Assembly: GCA_033725935.1 (NCBI GenBank)
Contig: MU867065.1
Coordinates: 868,001 to 932,000, forward strand
DNA: 64,000 nt
Direction of reading: 5' to 3'
Origin: Cladorrhinum sp. PSN259
Taxonomy: Eukaryota > Ascomycota > Sordariomycetes > Sordariales > Podosporaceae
Shown here: positions 1 through 10,398 of the stretch, one piece after another
How the letters are laid out: the number at the start of each line of letters is the position of its first letter
Position numbering within the stretch: the first letter of the stretch is position 1
Program-made: the position numbers and the translations under genes
Notes under the pieces: model-generated
Told to the model about the DNA's origin: nothing
The model's input: only the letters and a program-made list of their open reading frames with translations
The model's database searches: none

Positions 1-634
1 CCTGACAGACATAATCAAGAACATGGTCGGCCGACCCCGTCCTGACCTCCTGGCGCGATGCATCCCTTCCTCCTCCGCAGCCGCGTCAGCCACTCGCGGT
101 CTCGTCAGCATAGACATCTGCACCCAAACAGACCACCACACCCTCCACGACGGGTGGCGCTCTTTTCCCTCGGGCCATTCCTCCTTCTCCTTCGCCGGTC
201 TGGGATACCTCTCCCTTTTCCTAGCGGGGCAGACGAGGATATTCGCCTACTCCTCAGCTGGCACACTAGGCGAGCAGACCGAAAAGCTGGTGCGGGGCGA
301 CCTGATGAAGGCGTTATTCTGCTTAGCGCCACTGCTGGGCGCCACAATGATTGCCATCAGCAGGTGCCAGGATTACAGACACGACGTGTACGACGTTTGC
401 ATCGGCGCGTTGCTCGGCTGGGTCGTGACGTACTGGAGCTATAGACGCTACTGGCCTAGGCTCGGCAGTGGACGGTGCGACGAACCATACGCCGGTCCCC
501 TGAATACCGGAGGGGATCAGATTTCTGGCCGCTATGGAAGGCTGCTGGATGAGGAAGAAGGCGGCGGCGGTGGCGGCAGCGGGGGACCTCGTAATGTAGG
601 CATTGAGCTTGGCTTTTTGAATACTCAGAGGTAA
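1..634 (+). CDS. PAP2-family lipid phosphatase (DPP1-like), 5' partial
   Basis: C-terminal part of a membrane phosphatidic acid phosphatase / diacylglycerol pyrophosphate phosphatase. The frame is open from base 2, upstream of the first Met at 23, and reads LTDIIKN before that Met, so the true start lies left of the window. The three PAP2 signature blocks are visible: the end of motif 1 (GRPRPD, about 25-40), motif 2 (SFPSGHSSF, about 165-190) and motif 3 (SRCQDYRHDVYDV, about 355-395). The catalytic histidines of motifs 2 and 3 are intact. Hydrophobic segments between and after the motifs fit membrane helices. The C-terminus is a soluble tail with an acidic stretch and a Gly run. The family dephosphorylates lipid phosphates at ER, vacuole or plasma membrane. 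The family call is firm; DPP1 versus LPP1 is not resolved because the N-terminus is missing. Confidence 0.9.
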   Translation, partial: LTDIIKNMVGRPRPDLLARCIPSSSAAASATRGLVSIDICTQTDHHTLHDGWRSFPSGHSSFSFAGLGYLSLFLAGQTRIFAYSSAGTLGEQTEKLVRGDLMKALFCLAPLLGATMIAISRCQDYRHDVYDVCIGALLGWVVTYWSYRRYWPRLGSGRCDEPYAGPLNTGGDQISGRYGRLLDEEEGGGGGGSGGPRNVGIELGFLNTQR

Positions 635-931
635 ATTTGCTGATTTAATTCAATAGTAAACAAAGAGACGCACGGTTTGGGAAACAACACCAATATTCAC
701 TTTGTCAACCTGTGCTTGTAGTATATCCATGTATTTGTATCCACATTTTATGCTTATTGGAAATTCGGACGGGACTTTTGACGGCCATGCCTTGGGAAAT
801 TGGACGCCAAACTTGCTCATGCATATTTTTGAGAACTTCAGCATCGAAATGATGTAGTAGTAGTACACGAGACGCTGGAAAACAGTTTCTGGTATCACCA
901 ATCCGAGACCTTTCTATACCCTTATTCTAAT
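635..931. other. Intergenic, 3' ends of two convergent genes
   Basis: AT-richer spacer between the stop of the lipid phosphatase and the stop of the proteasome gene. I see only convergent 3' UTR sequence and no coding signal. Confidence 0.6.
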
Positions 932-1909
932 TTACTTTTCCTCTGCCGTCTCATCCTTTGCCAGGTCATGCTTCTTCAATAACGCCGTAATCTCGTCCGC
1001 GCTCCATAGTCTGTGATAGATCTTGCCATCCTCGGTCTGGCCCACCGTCGCAAACTCGACTGTTGAAACGTTAGTATATCCCAAAGATAACACCCCAAAG
1101 TCGCCGGGAACTCACTCTTCTCGCTGCTCAGTTTTGTGGAATCCATGGTCTTGCTAAGCACCTTGACGGCCATGCCGCAAGCCTCCTCCAATGAGCAGTC
1201 CTCCTTGTAGTCTTGCTTCAACAAGCTCTGTGCACTGGCGTGATTGGCGCCCGAGCTTGTTGCCTTCCATCCACCGTAGTTGCCTGAGGGGTTGCTGAGG
1301 TACAGCTGGAACTGACGCTGGGGATCCCAGCCGGCATAAATGAAGGAAACGCCGAATGGTCGCAGACCACCGTGTTGTGTGTATCCTTGCTTCAAGTCGC
1401 AAAGACGGCGCACGAGTTGCTCGCAAGGAATGTCTTCGTTGTAGGTCCGGAGGTATTGTTGGGCGGCTTGGCGGGCATAGTTAATGAGAATGTTGGCGTC
1501 GGCTGTCATTCCAGCAACGGCGCAAATCATGTTGCTGCATGAAAGTCAGTTATACCCAGGCCTGAAGGATCGACAGCAAGTTTACGTACTCGTTGAGGAT
1601 ATAGAGCTTCTCGGCCGAAGTGTCTTGCTCAAGAAGCTTCGAGGTCACCTTGCGCTCAGCTGCAAGGACAATGCCATCCTTGGCGAGAATGCCAATGGCA
1701 GTGCCGGCATGGGAAATGGCCTCGAGGGCATATTCGACCTGGTACAACCGACCGTCGGGGGAGAAGATGGTTGTCTGGACACCTATAAGTTAGCTGCGAC
1801 TTGGTGATGGCCTCCGCCCGTCCAACCCAAGCTCCAAGCTGCTGCTTCTCCAAGTCGGTGGAGCCAAGGACGACAACCAACTTACTCTGGAATCGTATCT
1901 TCGGGACAT
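932..1909 (-). CDS. PRE9: 20S proteasome subunit alpha-3 (Pre9 / PSMA4)
   Basis: Structural alpha-ring subunit of the 20S proteasome core. Four exons: 1909-1886, 1774-1590, 1534-1116 and 1059-932, giving 251 aa. Exon 1 is only 24 coding bases (MSRRYDSR). Exon 2 restores the alpha-subunit signature (SPDGRLYQVEYALEAIS). The exon 2/3 junction splits an Asp codon (GA/C) and gives LNDNMICAVAGMTADANIL. Exon 3 contains TYNEDIP, KQGYTQHGGLRPFGVSF and the conserved NPSGNY. Exon 4 gives IEFATVGQTEDGKIY and an acidic-lysine tail ending in EEK. The sequence matches the yeast Pre9/human PSMA4 subtype rather than other alpha subunits. It diverges from the Bye1-like gene, so the two share a promoter region. 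No oddities apart from the very short first exon. Confidence 0.95.
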
Positions 1910-3001
1910 GGTCACAAAGTTTCAGAACTGGATGGTGGGCTGGATTGGATCGTAGATGGTAACAAATGCCTACTTTTGGCCTGTGCGTTGTGCGATTTGC
2001 AGTTGTTTGCAACGGGGAGGTCAACAGTTGGAGGGGACTGATTGATGCTGGACTTGGACCTCACTGCAGTGACGCCCCAGGCTGACTGGCTTGGAGCTCC
2101 AGGCAAGCGTCCACACGCGTAGCTGCTTGGGTGCCTTGGGCTTCAGGCACAGAATTGCCCCACCCGACACTCCCTCCCACTTCAAAGTCGGCAAGCTTCT
2201 TCTGCCAAGCACCGACTTTCCGCCTGTCAACCTTACATAAGCGCTCGGCGGGGACTCTTTGCTGCATCCATTCCAGGTTGTCCCCACTTCCATTGCTCAA
2301 CTCCTCTTCTTTCCAACCTCCGCAATTCGTCACACCCACCGCGACGAGACACCAAACCATCACGTCTCAACTTTTTGCGGTCCCAAGGCCGCGTCTCTTG
2401 CTGAGTGGTCGCCTCTTCATCACAACTTCAATCCTGCACCAGAACAATCGGCGCGCCGTGTATTCTCTCGGTTTCCATCGATTTCCAGGCCGTCGCACGA
2501 GCTCCCACAACTTTTTATTTTGGAGCTTGGACCTGTTTTTTCCGAGCTCACGCCCTACCTACCGTGACCTGTCCCCCTCCAAGCTCCCGAACAGCAAGCC
2601 CAGCGATCATCATCACAAACCACATTGGTCCCCTGCCGTAAGTCGCAGTTGAACAGGCGGAGAAGACGATTGGAAAACTGCGGTTGGGCAAGGATTTTAT
2701 GTGGATGGCTTCATCTGGAGAAAGATTGCTGCTTTCCATTGTTCCCTGAGAACCTTTTGCATCTCGCAAAAGCCACATCATTAGTTGTTTCCATGCAAGC
2801 GTAAAAAAGACCTGATCGAGTGAAACTTGCGTGTGGCCATTCACGCATGCGTTTTTGAACAAACAGTAGACACACAGCTCAGCACGCGCCTACCCGTGGG
2901 TCAGGCAGGGGAAGAGTGGGAGAGACAGACAGGCACGGGCACCAGCAGGCACACACTGGTTCCAATTGTCCATCTTTTGTCCAGTCAAGAACGACGCGAC
3001 A
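1910..3001. other. Divergent promoter / 5' leader region
   Basis: About 1.1 kb between the starts of the proteasome and Bye1-like genes. It is pyrimidine-rich from about 2150 to 2650, as expected for a fungal promoter or leader. Several open frames exist here but none resembles a protein. The 2650-3000 part probably belongs to the Bye1-like leader. Confidence 0.5.
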
Positions 3002-6000
3002 ATGTCTGGTAAGCAGCAACACCTAGCGCGACAGAGCTCTTTGCGCTCAGCAACTCCCCCACCTTCTACTACTTGCACTTCCCCGTCCCCATCACAGCGC
3101 GCACGCAGCAGAGAGCCAGCCAACACCATGGAGCCCTCTCGCCGTAGGAGTCGCAGACACCAGCAGGAGGCTCGGCTCGAGTCGCCGCTAAAATCACCCT
3201 CAACTACCAAGATAGTGTTCAAGAAGACGAAGAGTGATAGCCAGCATCAGCTAACAAACAATCCAACGCCAGAGCCAGAGCCCCGTCGTTCCGTTAGAGC
3301 CACAAAGGGCCAACACAAGGCCTTGGAGCAACTCGACCAGCCACTCGAGGCCCCAAAGAAGCGAAGCGGCGGCTCCAAGAAGGGTAAGAAGGCCGCCGCC
3401 GAACGAGAGGAACCCGAAGAGGAGATTATCCGCTGCGCATGTGGTGCTTCCGAACAAGATGAGGACGCCAATGAGCCGTGGATTGCATGCGACGAGTGTG
3501 GCGCCTGGCAGCACAATATTTGCATGGGCCTGAGCCAGTACGACGAAGACTTGCCCAAGCTGTACTACTGCGAAATCTGCAAACCCGAGAACCACAAGGA
3601 GTTGTTGGCGGGCATCGCAAAGGGTGAGAAGCCATGGGAGGCTCGACGAAGGGCCTATGAGGAAAAGAAGAATGAGGAGAAGAACCAAAAGAAGAGAGGC
3701 AACAAGAAGGGGAAAAAGCGCGCCGGCGACCCCAAGGAAGACGAAGCCTCTCAAACGCCCAAGCACTCGTCACCTCCCCCACCTCCTCCCGAACCCAAGA
3801 AGGAGGCCAAGGCAGCAGGCCAGAAGCGCAAACCTGCAGATGGCCCACAGGAAAAAGAACCCAAGGTACGAATTCCATCCAACAAGACCGTTAGAAGTAG
3901 GCGTGTTACTAACAAGTCCTGCTTTTGTTTGCGCAGAAGAGTCGCAAGATCACCGAGACTCAATCAGTGCCTGTCCGTGCCTCCACTCCGGCACAACCAT
4001 CAGCAAGCGATATCAGAGCCAAGGTTGCCGAGTTACCAGGAACTCGACAAAATGTGGTCAGGGGACTCGCTAAATCCCTTGCGCACTCCCTGGAGGTGGC
4101 AGAGAAGCAAGGATCTATTTCACCTTCTCACGGTCTTTCTATTGAGGATCGCGCTCAGCGTTTCGCACTGGAGATCGAAGCGGCTGTTCAAGATACTCAC
4201 CCTGCTGCCGCATACGGGGCACAGATTCGAACCTTGATCCACAACTTGAAGACCAATGTGGAACTGGCTACTCGTTTGGTCGATGGTAATCTCACGGGGA
4301 CGATGCTTGCCGCCATGTCAACGGAGGAACTGGCCTCCAAGGAGCTACAGAAGGAGACTGCTGAGATGCGGGCGAGGGCCGAAAAGCAGGCCATTAAGAT
4401 CACCGAGGACGTTCCACGCGTACGCAGAACTCACAAGGGTGACGAGATAATTGGCGACGACAGCTTCGCTCTTGCTGCCGAGGATGTCCCAACAGGACCA
4501 GTCCGCCGGCCCAGCGCCAAGTCTGAGCAGAGACGGTCCTCGGATCTTACAGATACTCGCGCTAGGTCTTCATCGCGGAGCGTGGCTCTCGACACCCAGC
4601 AATCCCCTACCAGGTCAGACTTTGATCTTAACAAGGTCTTCTCTACAGTCAAGTCGCCGACCCTTCCTCAACACCAAGGACCGCCTACTGTTCCTGTTGT
4701 TACTTCAACCGGACCGGGTGTCGATCCAGAGGTTGATCGTCTTTTGGAGGATGGTAGCGAGTCGCCCCCTTATTCACCAAAGGACGACACAGATGAAATC
4801 TGGCGTGGAAATCTCGTCATGAACACAATCGCCAGTTTTGGAGTTATCGCTAAACATGTCGGCGGAGGAAACCCGGCTGATCTCGGGGTGGCATGGGATA
4901 CGTTGTTCCCAAAGAATCTCACCGTCTGTGGACGGATTGACGAGCAATCCGCCAACGTTTACCTGTGTAGTATGCGGTACAGTGCACAGTCGGAGGTGAT
5001 TGTTGCCAGCCTCGAGGCGCACAATGAGGCAGCGCGAGAAGGCATGGATAAGTTGATTGACTATTTCTTATCGAAGAAGCGATATGGTGTATTGGATCGC
5101 AAGGGGATGGCCAACGTTCGTGATACTTACTTGGTGCCCATTCTCCCCGGAACTGGCGGCCATCCAGAGTTCATGTTGAATTTGGAGGATAATTTTATTC
5201 CTGAGACTCGGACCCAGCCTATGATGCTGGCTGTGTTTGTTTATCGTCAGGAGGGGGACGAGTCAAAGAAGGGTCAAGCACCGACAGTTGCCACCCAATT
5301 TGGACAGGTGAATCAAGCCCTGGATCATCATCAGACCCAGAGCCAGGATTCACCAGGCACACCCAGCTCGGCAGGCTTTCCACCAGTAACCCGTCACTCC
5401 ATTTCGGCACCAACGTACTCGCCCACAGTCCCTCCGGGGTATTACCCGAATTATCCTGCACCTCCACACTTGCAAGGCCACCAACCAGCGCTTCAGCAAG
5501 CTGCTCCTCCCCCTCTTACCCTCGAACAGCTTCAGAAGCAAGAGAAACAGAAGGAGGCGGAGATGGTTGCACGGGAGGTGCTGGGTTATCTGGTATCCAG
5601 CCCGACAGTTCAGTTTCTGTTGCCGCAGGCTGCGGCAATGTCTCGTAGGGAGTGGGAGCTCATAAAGAAGATCTATGAGAGGGACGAGAGGTCAAGGAAT
5701 GATCTTCCATACCTTGCCAGTCTCCTGGAGAAGGAGGGCGCGAAACAAAATGCCCAAAACAACGCATCATCTGCCCCCGTGCCACCCCAGCAACAACAGC
5801 CGACACAACATCAGCAGCAGCAGCAGCAGCACCCAGTTCAACCGCCTCAGCAACATCAGCAACCCCCACAGCAAGCTCAGTTTCATCCTTCACACGCGCC
5901 TCATCAGCACCAACAGCCACAACAGCTTCCCGCTCCGGTTGCGCACCACCAGCAACAACAGCAGGTGCCAGTTCAACACCAGCCACCGGCTCAGCAGCAG

Positions 6001-6249
6001 CACCAGGCCTATTCACAACCTCAGCCTGCGCATCATCACGTGCCGCCCATCAGACAGAGTGCTATTCCGCCGCCTCCTATCCCGCACGGCGCCCTGCCCG
6101 CTAACATTGCATCTCCTGTTCCAGCCGCTGCTGGTGGTGGCCCTCCGAGACAGACACCCATCCCACCCCCTCCTATTCCGCCGCAGGCGAATATCACCCC
6201 ATCTGCGGCAGCGACAGTGGGTGGGGCGTCAGCCGCTCCCTCTGAGTAG
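3002..6249 (+). CDS. BYE1: Bye1-like transcription regulator (PHD, TFIIS central, SPOC domains)
   Basis: Putative chromatin/RNA polymerase II elongation factor. Exons 3002-3865 and 3937-6249 (intron GTACGA...GCGCAG with branch ACTAAC at 3908) give about 1,058 aa. Domains: a basic N-terminus with an RRSVRATKGQH motif; a PHD finger at about 141-190 (C4HC3 ligands in CACGA, CDECGAWQH and YYCEIC); a Lys-rich linker; a TFIIS central-like helical domain at about 315-450; a SPOC domain at about 573-726; then a long Gln/His/Pro-rich low-complexity tail with CAG/CAA runs. This order matches yeast Bye1, whose PHD binds methylated H3K4 and whose TFIIS-like domain contacts Pol II. Start: the ATG at 3002 has good context (cgacaATGTC), but MEPSRRRSRR at 3128 is an alternative, and a GTAAGC directly after the first ATG leaves open a spliced leader. 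Confidence 0.9.
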
Positions 6250-7343
6250 ATGTGCAAGAAAAGAAGCCAAAGATGTGGCAGGGTTGAAGGGTACCTCTCA
6301 ACGTACGGGGTTAGTTCAAAGCGAGCTTTGAAGAGGTAGAGGCGGAGAGAATAGATCAGGGGGGTTGGGGGAGTCAAGGGCAGCGGTTTGCTGGGATAAT
6401 CCTTTCAGGTGGGAGGAAGCCATTGGCCTGGGCTTAGCAATATGCTTCTCTTTGTGTTTTTCGTGATCAGAAAGTCTTTTCGGAGTAAACTTTGAACTAC
6501 ATGTACATATTTTGGGGGACAATGGAGGAAGGAAAAGAAACCATCAGGGCAGGTTTCCAGTTTTGGTTTTTACTGAATTGTTAAGTAGGATGGCACTAGC
6601 CTAATGCCTACTGCCTAACCGCCTTTTCCCTCTTTCCCTTCTTCTCGTGGCTGGAAGGAGAAGAAAGAAAAGGGGCATGGAGAAAAGGAAAAGGGGTTGT
6701 TACTTTTACTGTACTGGCGCTCTCGCCCTGGTTAGTGGATTGTTGTTATTTTTTATTTTTTATTTTTTATTTTTTATTTTAAGGCTGTTGATTTGTAGTT
6801 ATTCAATGGCATGATAAGCGTATTTCATTTCCTCATTCTCCTTGTTTTCGGTGATATTGTGTACTGGTTGGAAAGTTCAAAGTGTGGCTCTAGCTCCCCC
6901 TGCAAGCATGTGGATCTTAACATGGAGCTACCCCGGTCCTGGCGGCGGCTCCACCGTCAGCTGTCAAGCGAGAGGCTTTCAGAGTGCCCAAGTACCCCGA
7001 CATCATCGAGCCATCACCCCAAACAACCACCAGTCCCGAAAGGGTCCCCTGGTTCGAACGACTCCATAATAAAACAAACAATTGGCGTCTCGAAGGACCT
7101 GTCACCGCTCTCTGACCAGCAATTCCGTGGCAAACTAACAAAATTATATGTGAGCCCATTGAACACAGCCATCTCCATCACCAGAAGAGCTATCCATCCA
7201 TTTAATAAAGTAATTTTCGACAACATCATTCACCGACTACCTAACGAACGAAATAAACCCTTTTTTTGCGCCGCCATTTCCTCGTTCCAAGTCGCCTCGC
7301 TCGCCTCCTCCCCTCGGGCATATACATACATACATACACACAA
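6250..7343. other. 3' UTR of Bye1-like gene and promoter/leader of next gene
   Basis: Holds the downstream UTR, a five-copy 7-bp T-rich tandem repeat (6748-6780) and, just before the next ATG, TACA/CA tandem repeats (7322-7343) in the probable leader. An open frame from 6811 runs in but shows no protein-like character. Confidence 0.5.
6748..6780 (+). repeat. Tandem repeat (ATTTTTT)x5
   Basis: A residues recur exactly every 7 bases at 6748, 6755, 6762, 6769 and 6776 with only T between them. It lies in the 3' region of the Bye1-like gene. Confidence 0.9.
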
Positions 7344-8621
7344 ATGGCCGACGTTCGAGCTCTCTTGCGACAGCAACGCGCTGCCCGCCGAATCGAACAT
7401 TCACTCGCCGCATATTCAGACTCTGGCAAGCTTTCCTGCGCCACATGTCGGGAGCCGATCAAATCAGAGGCGCTCTGGGACGGACACTTGCGCAGCGCGG
7501 GACACAGACAGCGAGCGCAGGCGCAAGCATCATCTACTACTACTGCGCCTCGACATGCTGGATTCGTAGATCAGACTTCGGGGGGCAATGTCAATGGCTC
7601 TTCTTCTACTACGGCGACGACGGGCAAGCGAAAACATGCGGCGGACGATGAGGATGAGGAGATGGGTGATGATGATGGTGGTGTCGCAGACGAAGACGCC
7701 GCGAGGAGGAGGAGGAAACGGACCAAGCAAGATATAAATACACATCATGAAGGGGGGGAGCCGAGCAGGCCGACGACGACGACGGTTGTTGTTGTTGTTG
7801 TTGGTGGTGCTGGTGGTGGTGCTGGTGGTGGTGCTGGTGGTGATGGGAAGTCATTGACGCCCCCATTGACGAGGCGGACGTCTGGTACACCGACTTTTGG
7901 CGTGGAGATGCAGATCCCCTCCCGCCCTGCTACCCCCGGTCCGGCCGGTAAGGAGGATAGGAGCACCGGGACGCCCATGTCTATTACTCCGAAGCCTGGG
8001 ACGACGACGACGAATCGGTCGCCTTTGATGCCTGAGCTGGCGGTCATGCCTTCTCACCCTGCAAAGCCTTCAGCGACTACAACAGCAGCAGCACCTGGTG
8101 CGACTGCCGAAGCGGCGGCGGCGGGTGTAGATGACGACGTGTGGGCCGCCTTTGAGGCGGATTTGCTCCAGGAGAAACCGAAACCTGCTGTTCCAGCGGC
8201 ACTGGCAGCGTTGGAGAGCGATGCGGTGATCTCGGCGCCGGTGATGTCTGCTGCCGAGGTGGCGGCCAAATCTGAGGAGGAAGAGAAACAGAAGCGGCGA
8301 GCGCTGGCTGATATCCAGATTGAGGATGAGAAGGAGGACGCCACGCGTGCGTTGGAGACGGAGTTTGAAGTCATGGAGGAGCTTGAAGCGCGCGCCAGGA
8401 AGCTAAGAGAGAGGAGAGAAGCGCTGAGGTTGCGGGGTGGCTCGGTGGAGGCTTCGGCTGCTCCAGCGCCGGAAGTTGTTGGCGTGCCCTCGGGTGCAAA
8501 GGGACAGCAGGATCTTGGTAAGGAGAATGCTCCCGCTGGTGGGATGGATGAGGATGAGGATGATGATGATGATGATGAGGATGACGAAGATGACTGGGAT
8601 GGATTCAGGTTCCGCGCTTGA
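7344..8621 (+). CDS. ZNF830/CCDC16-like C2H2 zinc finger, spliceosome-associated
   Basis: Single exon, 425 aa. Start at 7344 (MADVRALLRQQ, context acaaATGG); the frame extends upstream but the family begins like this. One zinc finger of the matrin/U1-like type sits at about 32-54 (CATC...HLRSAGH). The N-terminus MADVRALLRQ, the zinc finger and the C-terminal helical region (about 305-360: ALADIQIEDEK, EFEVMEELEARARKLRERRE) fit the ZNF830/CCDC16 family, which is linked to pre-mRNA splicing and genome stability in animals. The middle is low complexity: an acidic stretch, then Val and Gly runs encoded by GTT and GGT repeats (about 7785-7845). The C-terminus is an Asp/Glu run ending in DWDGFRFRA. 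A nuclear protein is inferred. Confidence 0.8.
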   Translation: MADVRALLRQQRAARRIEHSLAAYSDSGKLSCATCREPIKSEALWDGHLRSAGHRQRAQAQASSTTTAPRHAGFVDQTSGGNVNGSSSTTATTGKRKHAADDEDEEMGDDDGGVADEDAARRRRKRTKQDINTHHEGGEPSRPTTTTVVVVVVGGAGGGAGGGAGGDGKSLTPPLTRRTSGTPTFGVEMQIPSRPATPGPAGKEDRSTGTPMSITPKPGTTTTNRSPLMPELAVMPSHPAKPSATTTAAAPGATAEAAAAGVDDDVWAAFEADLLQEKPKPAVPAALAALESDAVISAPVMSAAEVAAKSEEEEKQKRRALADIQIEDEKEDATRALETEFEVMEELEARARKLRERREALRLRGGSVEASAAPAPEVVGVPSGAKGQQDLGKENAPAGGMDEDEDDDDDDEDDEDDWDGFRFRA

Positions 8622-9007
8622 AGTTCTTGTCTGGTGATGATGACCATGGTGATGGTGATGACGGCGAGCATTGGCATCGAAAATCTCAAGTTGGATGACT
8701 TGTATATTACTGTTACATGATACGGTACGTTGAAAGGGGACCTTGCTCCGTAATTGAAAGGGCTGTTCATAATCCATGGAACGCTTATATGTGTACTTGC
8801 TACAATGATATTATTACAAATTCCCGATGCCATGTTTAACGGAGATCTCGACACAAGAGATACCGAGGCCATGATCATCGAGAACAAAAAATCAGCAGAC
8901 AAAATCCCCAAACTCCGACGTTGTATCCTAAAAACACAGGGAAAAAATCAAGGAAATCGCACAAACCTTCTTCAAGTTGCAAACCTTTACCATCCTCCTC
9001 CTCCTCC
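8622..9007. other. Convergent 3' region
   Basis: Lies between the stops of the ZNF830-like and F-box genes. The open frame starting near 8754 on the + strand overlaps the F-box 3' exon antisense and is regarded as a shadow. Confidence 0.5.
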
Positions 9008-10398
9008 TTATTCCTGTCCTTCAGCACCCATCCTCTCCCAGAACCTCCTCAACCTCCACACCCGTCCCACACCGACCCTCTCCTCCCACTTCCTCACCCC
9101 TTCCTCCCGTTCCCTAACGCCCATGGTCCACACGCTGCCAACGAACCTCCTCAGCTCATCCTTCACTCTCTCCCTTTCCACCGCCCTCTTGCGTGCTACT
9201 ATCCCCGGCGCTACATTCCCAGTCTTGCCGGGTACGCACTCGGCCGGCAGGACGCACCTCTCCACCAGGACTTGGGGAGAGGGTCTAGCAGCCAGCTGCC
9301 GAGAAAGTCTGATGGACACCAAGTTACGAGATAGACGGCGGGAGATGAAGGAAGTCTGCGTTAGGAAGATGTGGCGGCTGATTAGGTCGGGGAGAGAAGG
9401 TCTAGATGGGGAGGAGAGTAGTGGAGGCAGGATTGATCTGGGTACATCCTATTAGTATGACGAAAAAGAAGCTGAAGGGTATGAGGGTGAAAAAGAGGCT
9501 TACCGGGCGTAACGGAGGCGGAGGAGGTGGAGATGGGGTGTCAAAGAGAGTAGACGAAGGTGGTGTGAGGTCTACGAAGAGTGTGTTAGTGGATTATTTT
9601 GCTAGTTTCAATTTCTGAACAAAGGTCAAGAGAACGAGAGAGGTATAGCGAGAGCAACACTTCTCATCCGTCTAAGCGTATGGGGAGAAGAGGTGCAATG
9701 TGAGAACTGAGGGGCAGGAAGCAATGAGTGGATCGACAGTCTGGGCCACTCCAAAGGGCTTTACTCGGGCAAGGTGTTTGTGTGCCTAGGGAAATTACAA
9801 GATGGGAGTCGGTTCTAGCTAGGCTCAAAGATGCTTGCAGACTACAGCTGGAATGCCACTGCCGTCGAACCAACAACCAACAGGAAAATGGAGGGCAAAG
9901 GGAATCACGCACCCTGGATGTTGATAGTAGGTCACAAACGTCCAAGAAACTCAACATATGGAGCAGCACCTCGTTCGGCAGCTCGCAAAACTGGACCGAT
10001 GGGTGCCTACGTGCGGGTGCGATTGCGTCTGCATCCGAACCGGCACGGTCTGCCTCTTCGGTATCAAGCTGCATCTTCAAGGGCGCATCTACCGTCTGTG
10101 GACGTGGAAGGGTACTCAATAAGAGATGACCATCTTCTCGCCACTGTTCCACCTCAATATTTTCTTGCCCGTCCGGAAGGATGCCGCATGGGATAGGAAC
10201 TGCGGAAATGTTGCCCTCCAACAGCTCGATAGTGTCGTGGCCAAGGTCATCAGCCTCGGTTCTGGACCTTTCTGCCTCGCTTCCAAAACTCGATAGTGTC
10301 AAGTGGCTTGTTTTGCTGGCAAGCTTGACGTCGAGTTCTGGGTCTAGATGTCTGCAATCGGCATCCTGCCCGGCTCCTGTAGGTAACTGTGACGCCAT
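9008..10398 (-). CDS. F-box protein, three exons
   Basis: Predicted substrate-recognition subunit of an SCF ubiquitin ligase. Exons 10398-9913, 9571-9504 and 9437-9008 give 327 aa. Exon 1 is an unconserved Asp/Glu/Ser-rich N-terminus followed by the F-box (CELPNEVLLHMLSFLDVCDL, about 139-158). The donor GTGCGT directly follows LLSTSR. Exon 2 (68 nt; branch CACTAACA, acceptor CGTAG) continues TSHHLRLLSLTPHLH, and exon 3 continues ARSILPPLLSSPSRPSLPDLISR. The remainder is Arg/Leu-rich and strongly helical, with two similar 13-residue patterns (RPSLPDLISRHIF and RPSPQVLVERCVL). All joins keep phase and each half is meaningless alone, which supports the model. Substrates are unknown. Confidence 0.8.

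Noticed and set aside
1530..1600. Identical GA/C AAC ATG splice junction in the proteasome and LAMTOR1-like genes
   Set aside because: Both introns give sensible proteins, but the shared junction is a short coincidence of common splice signals and DNM codons rather than evidence of homology.
2131..2652. Plus-strand frame upstream of the Bye1-like gene
   Set aside because: Sits in a pyrimidine-rich leader; Ser/Pro-rich translation without protein-like structure.
7040..7060. B-box-like GGTTCGAAC resembling a tRNA promoter
   Set aside because: No flanking sequence folds into a cloverleaf and no A-box lies at the right distance.
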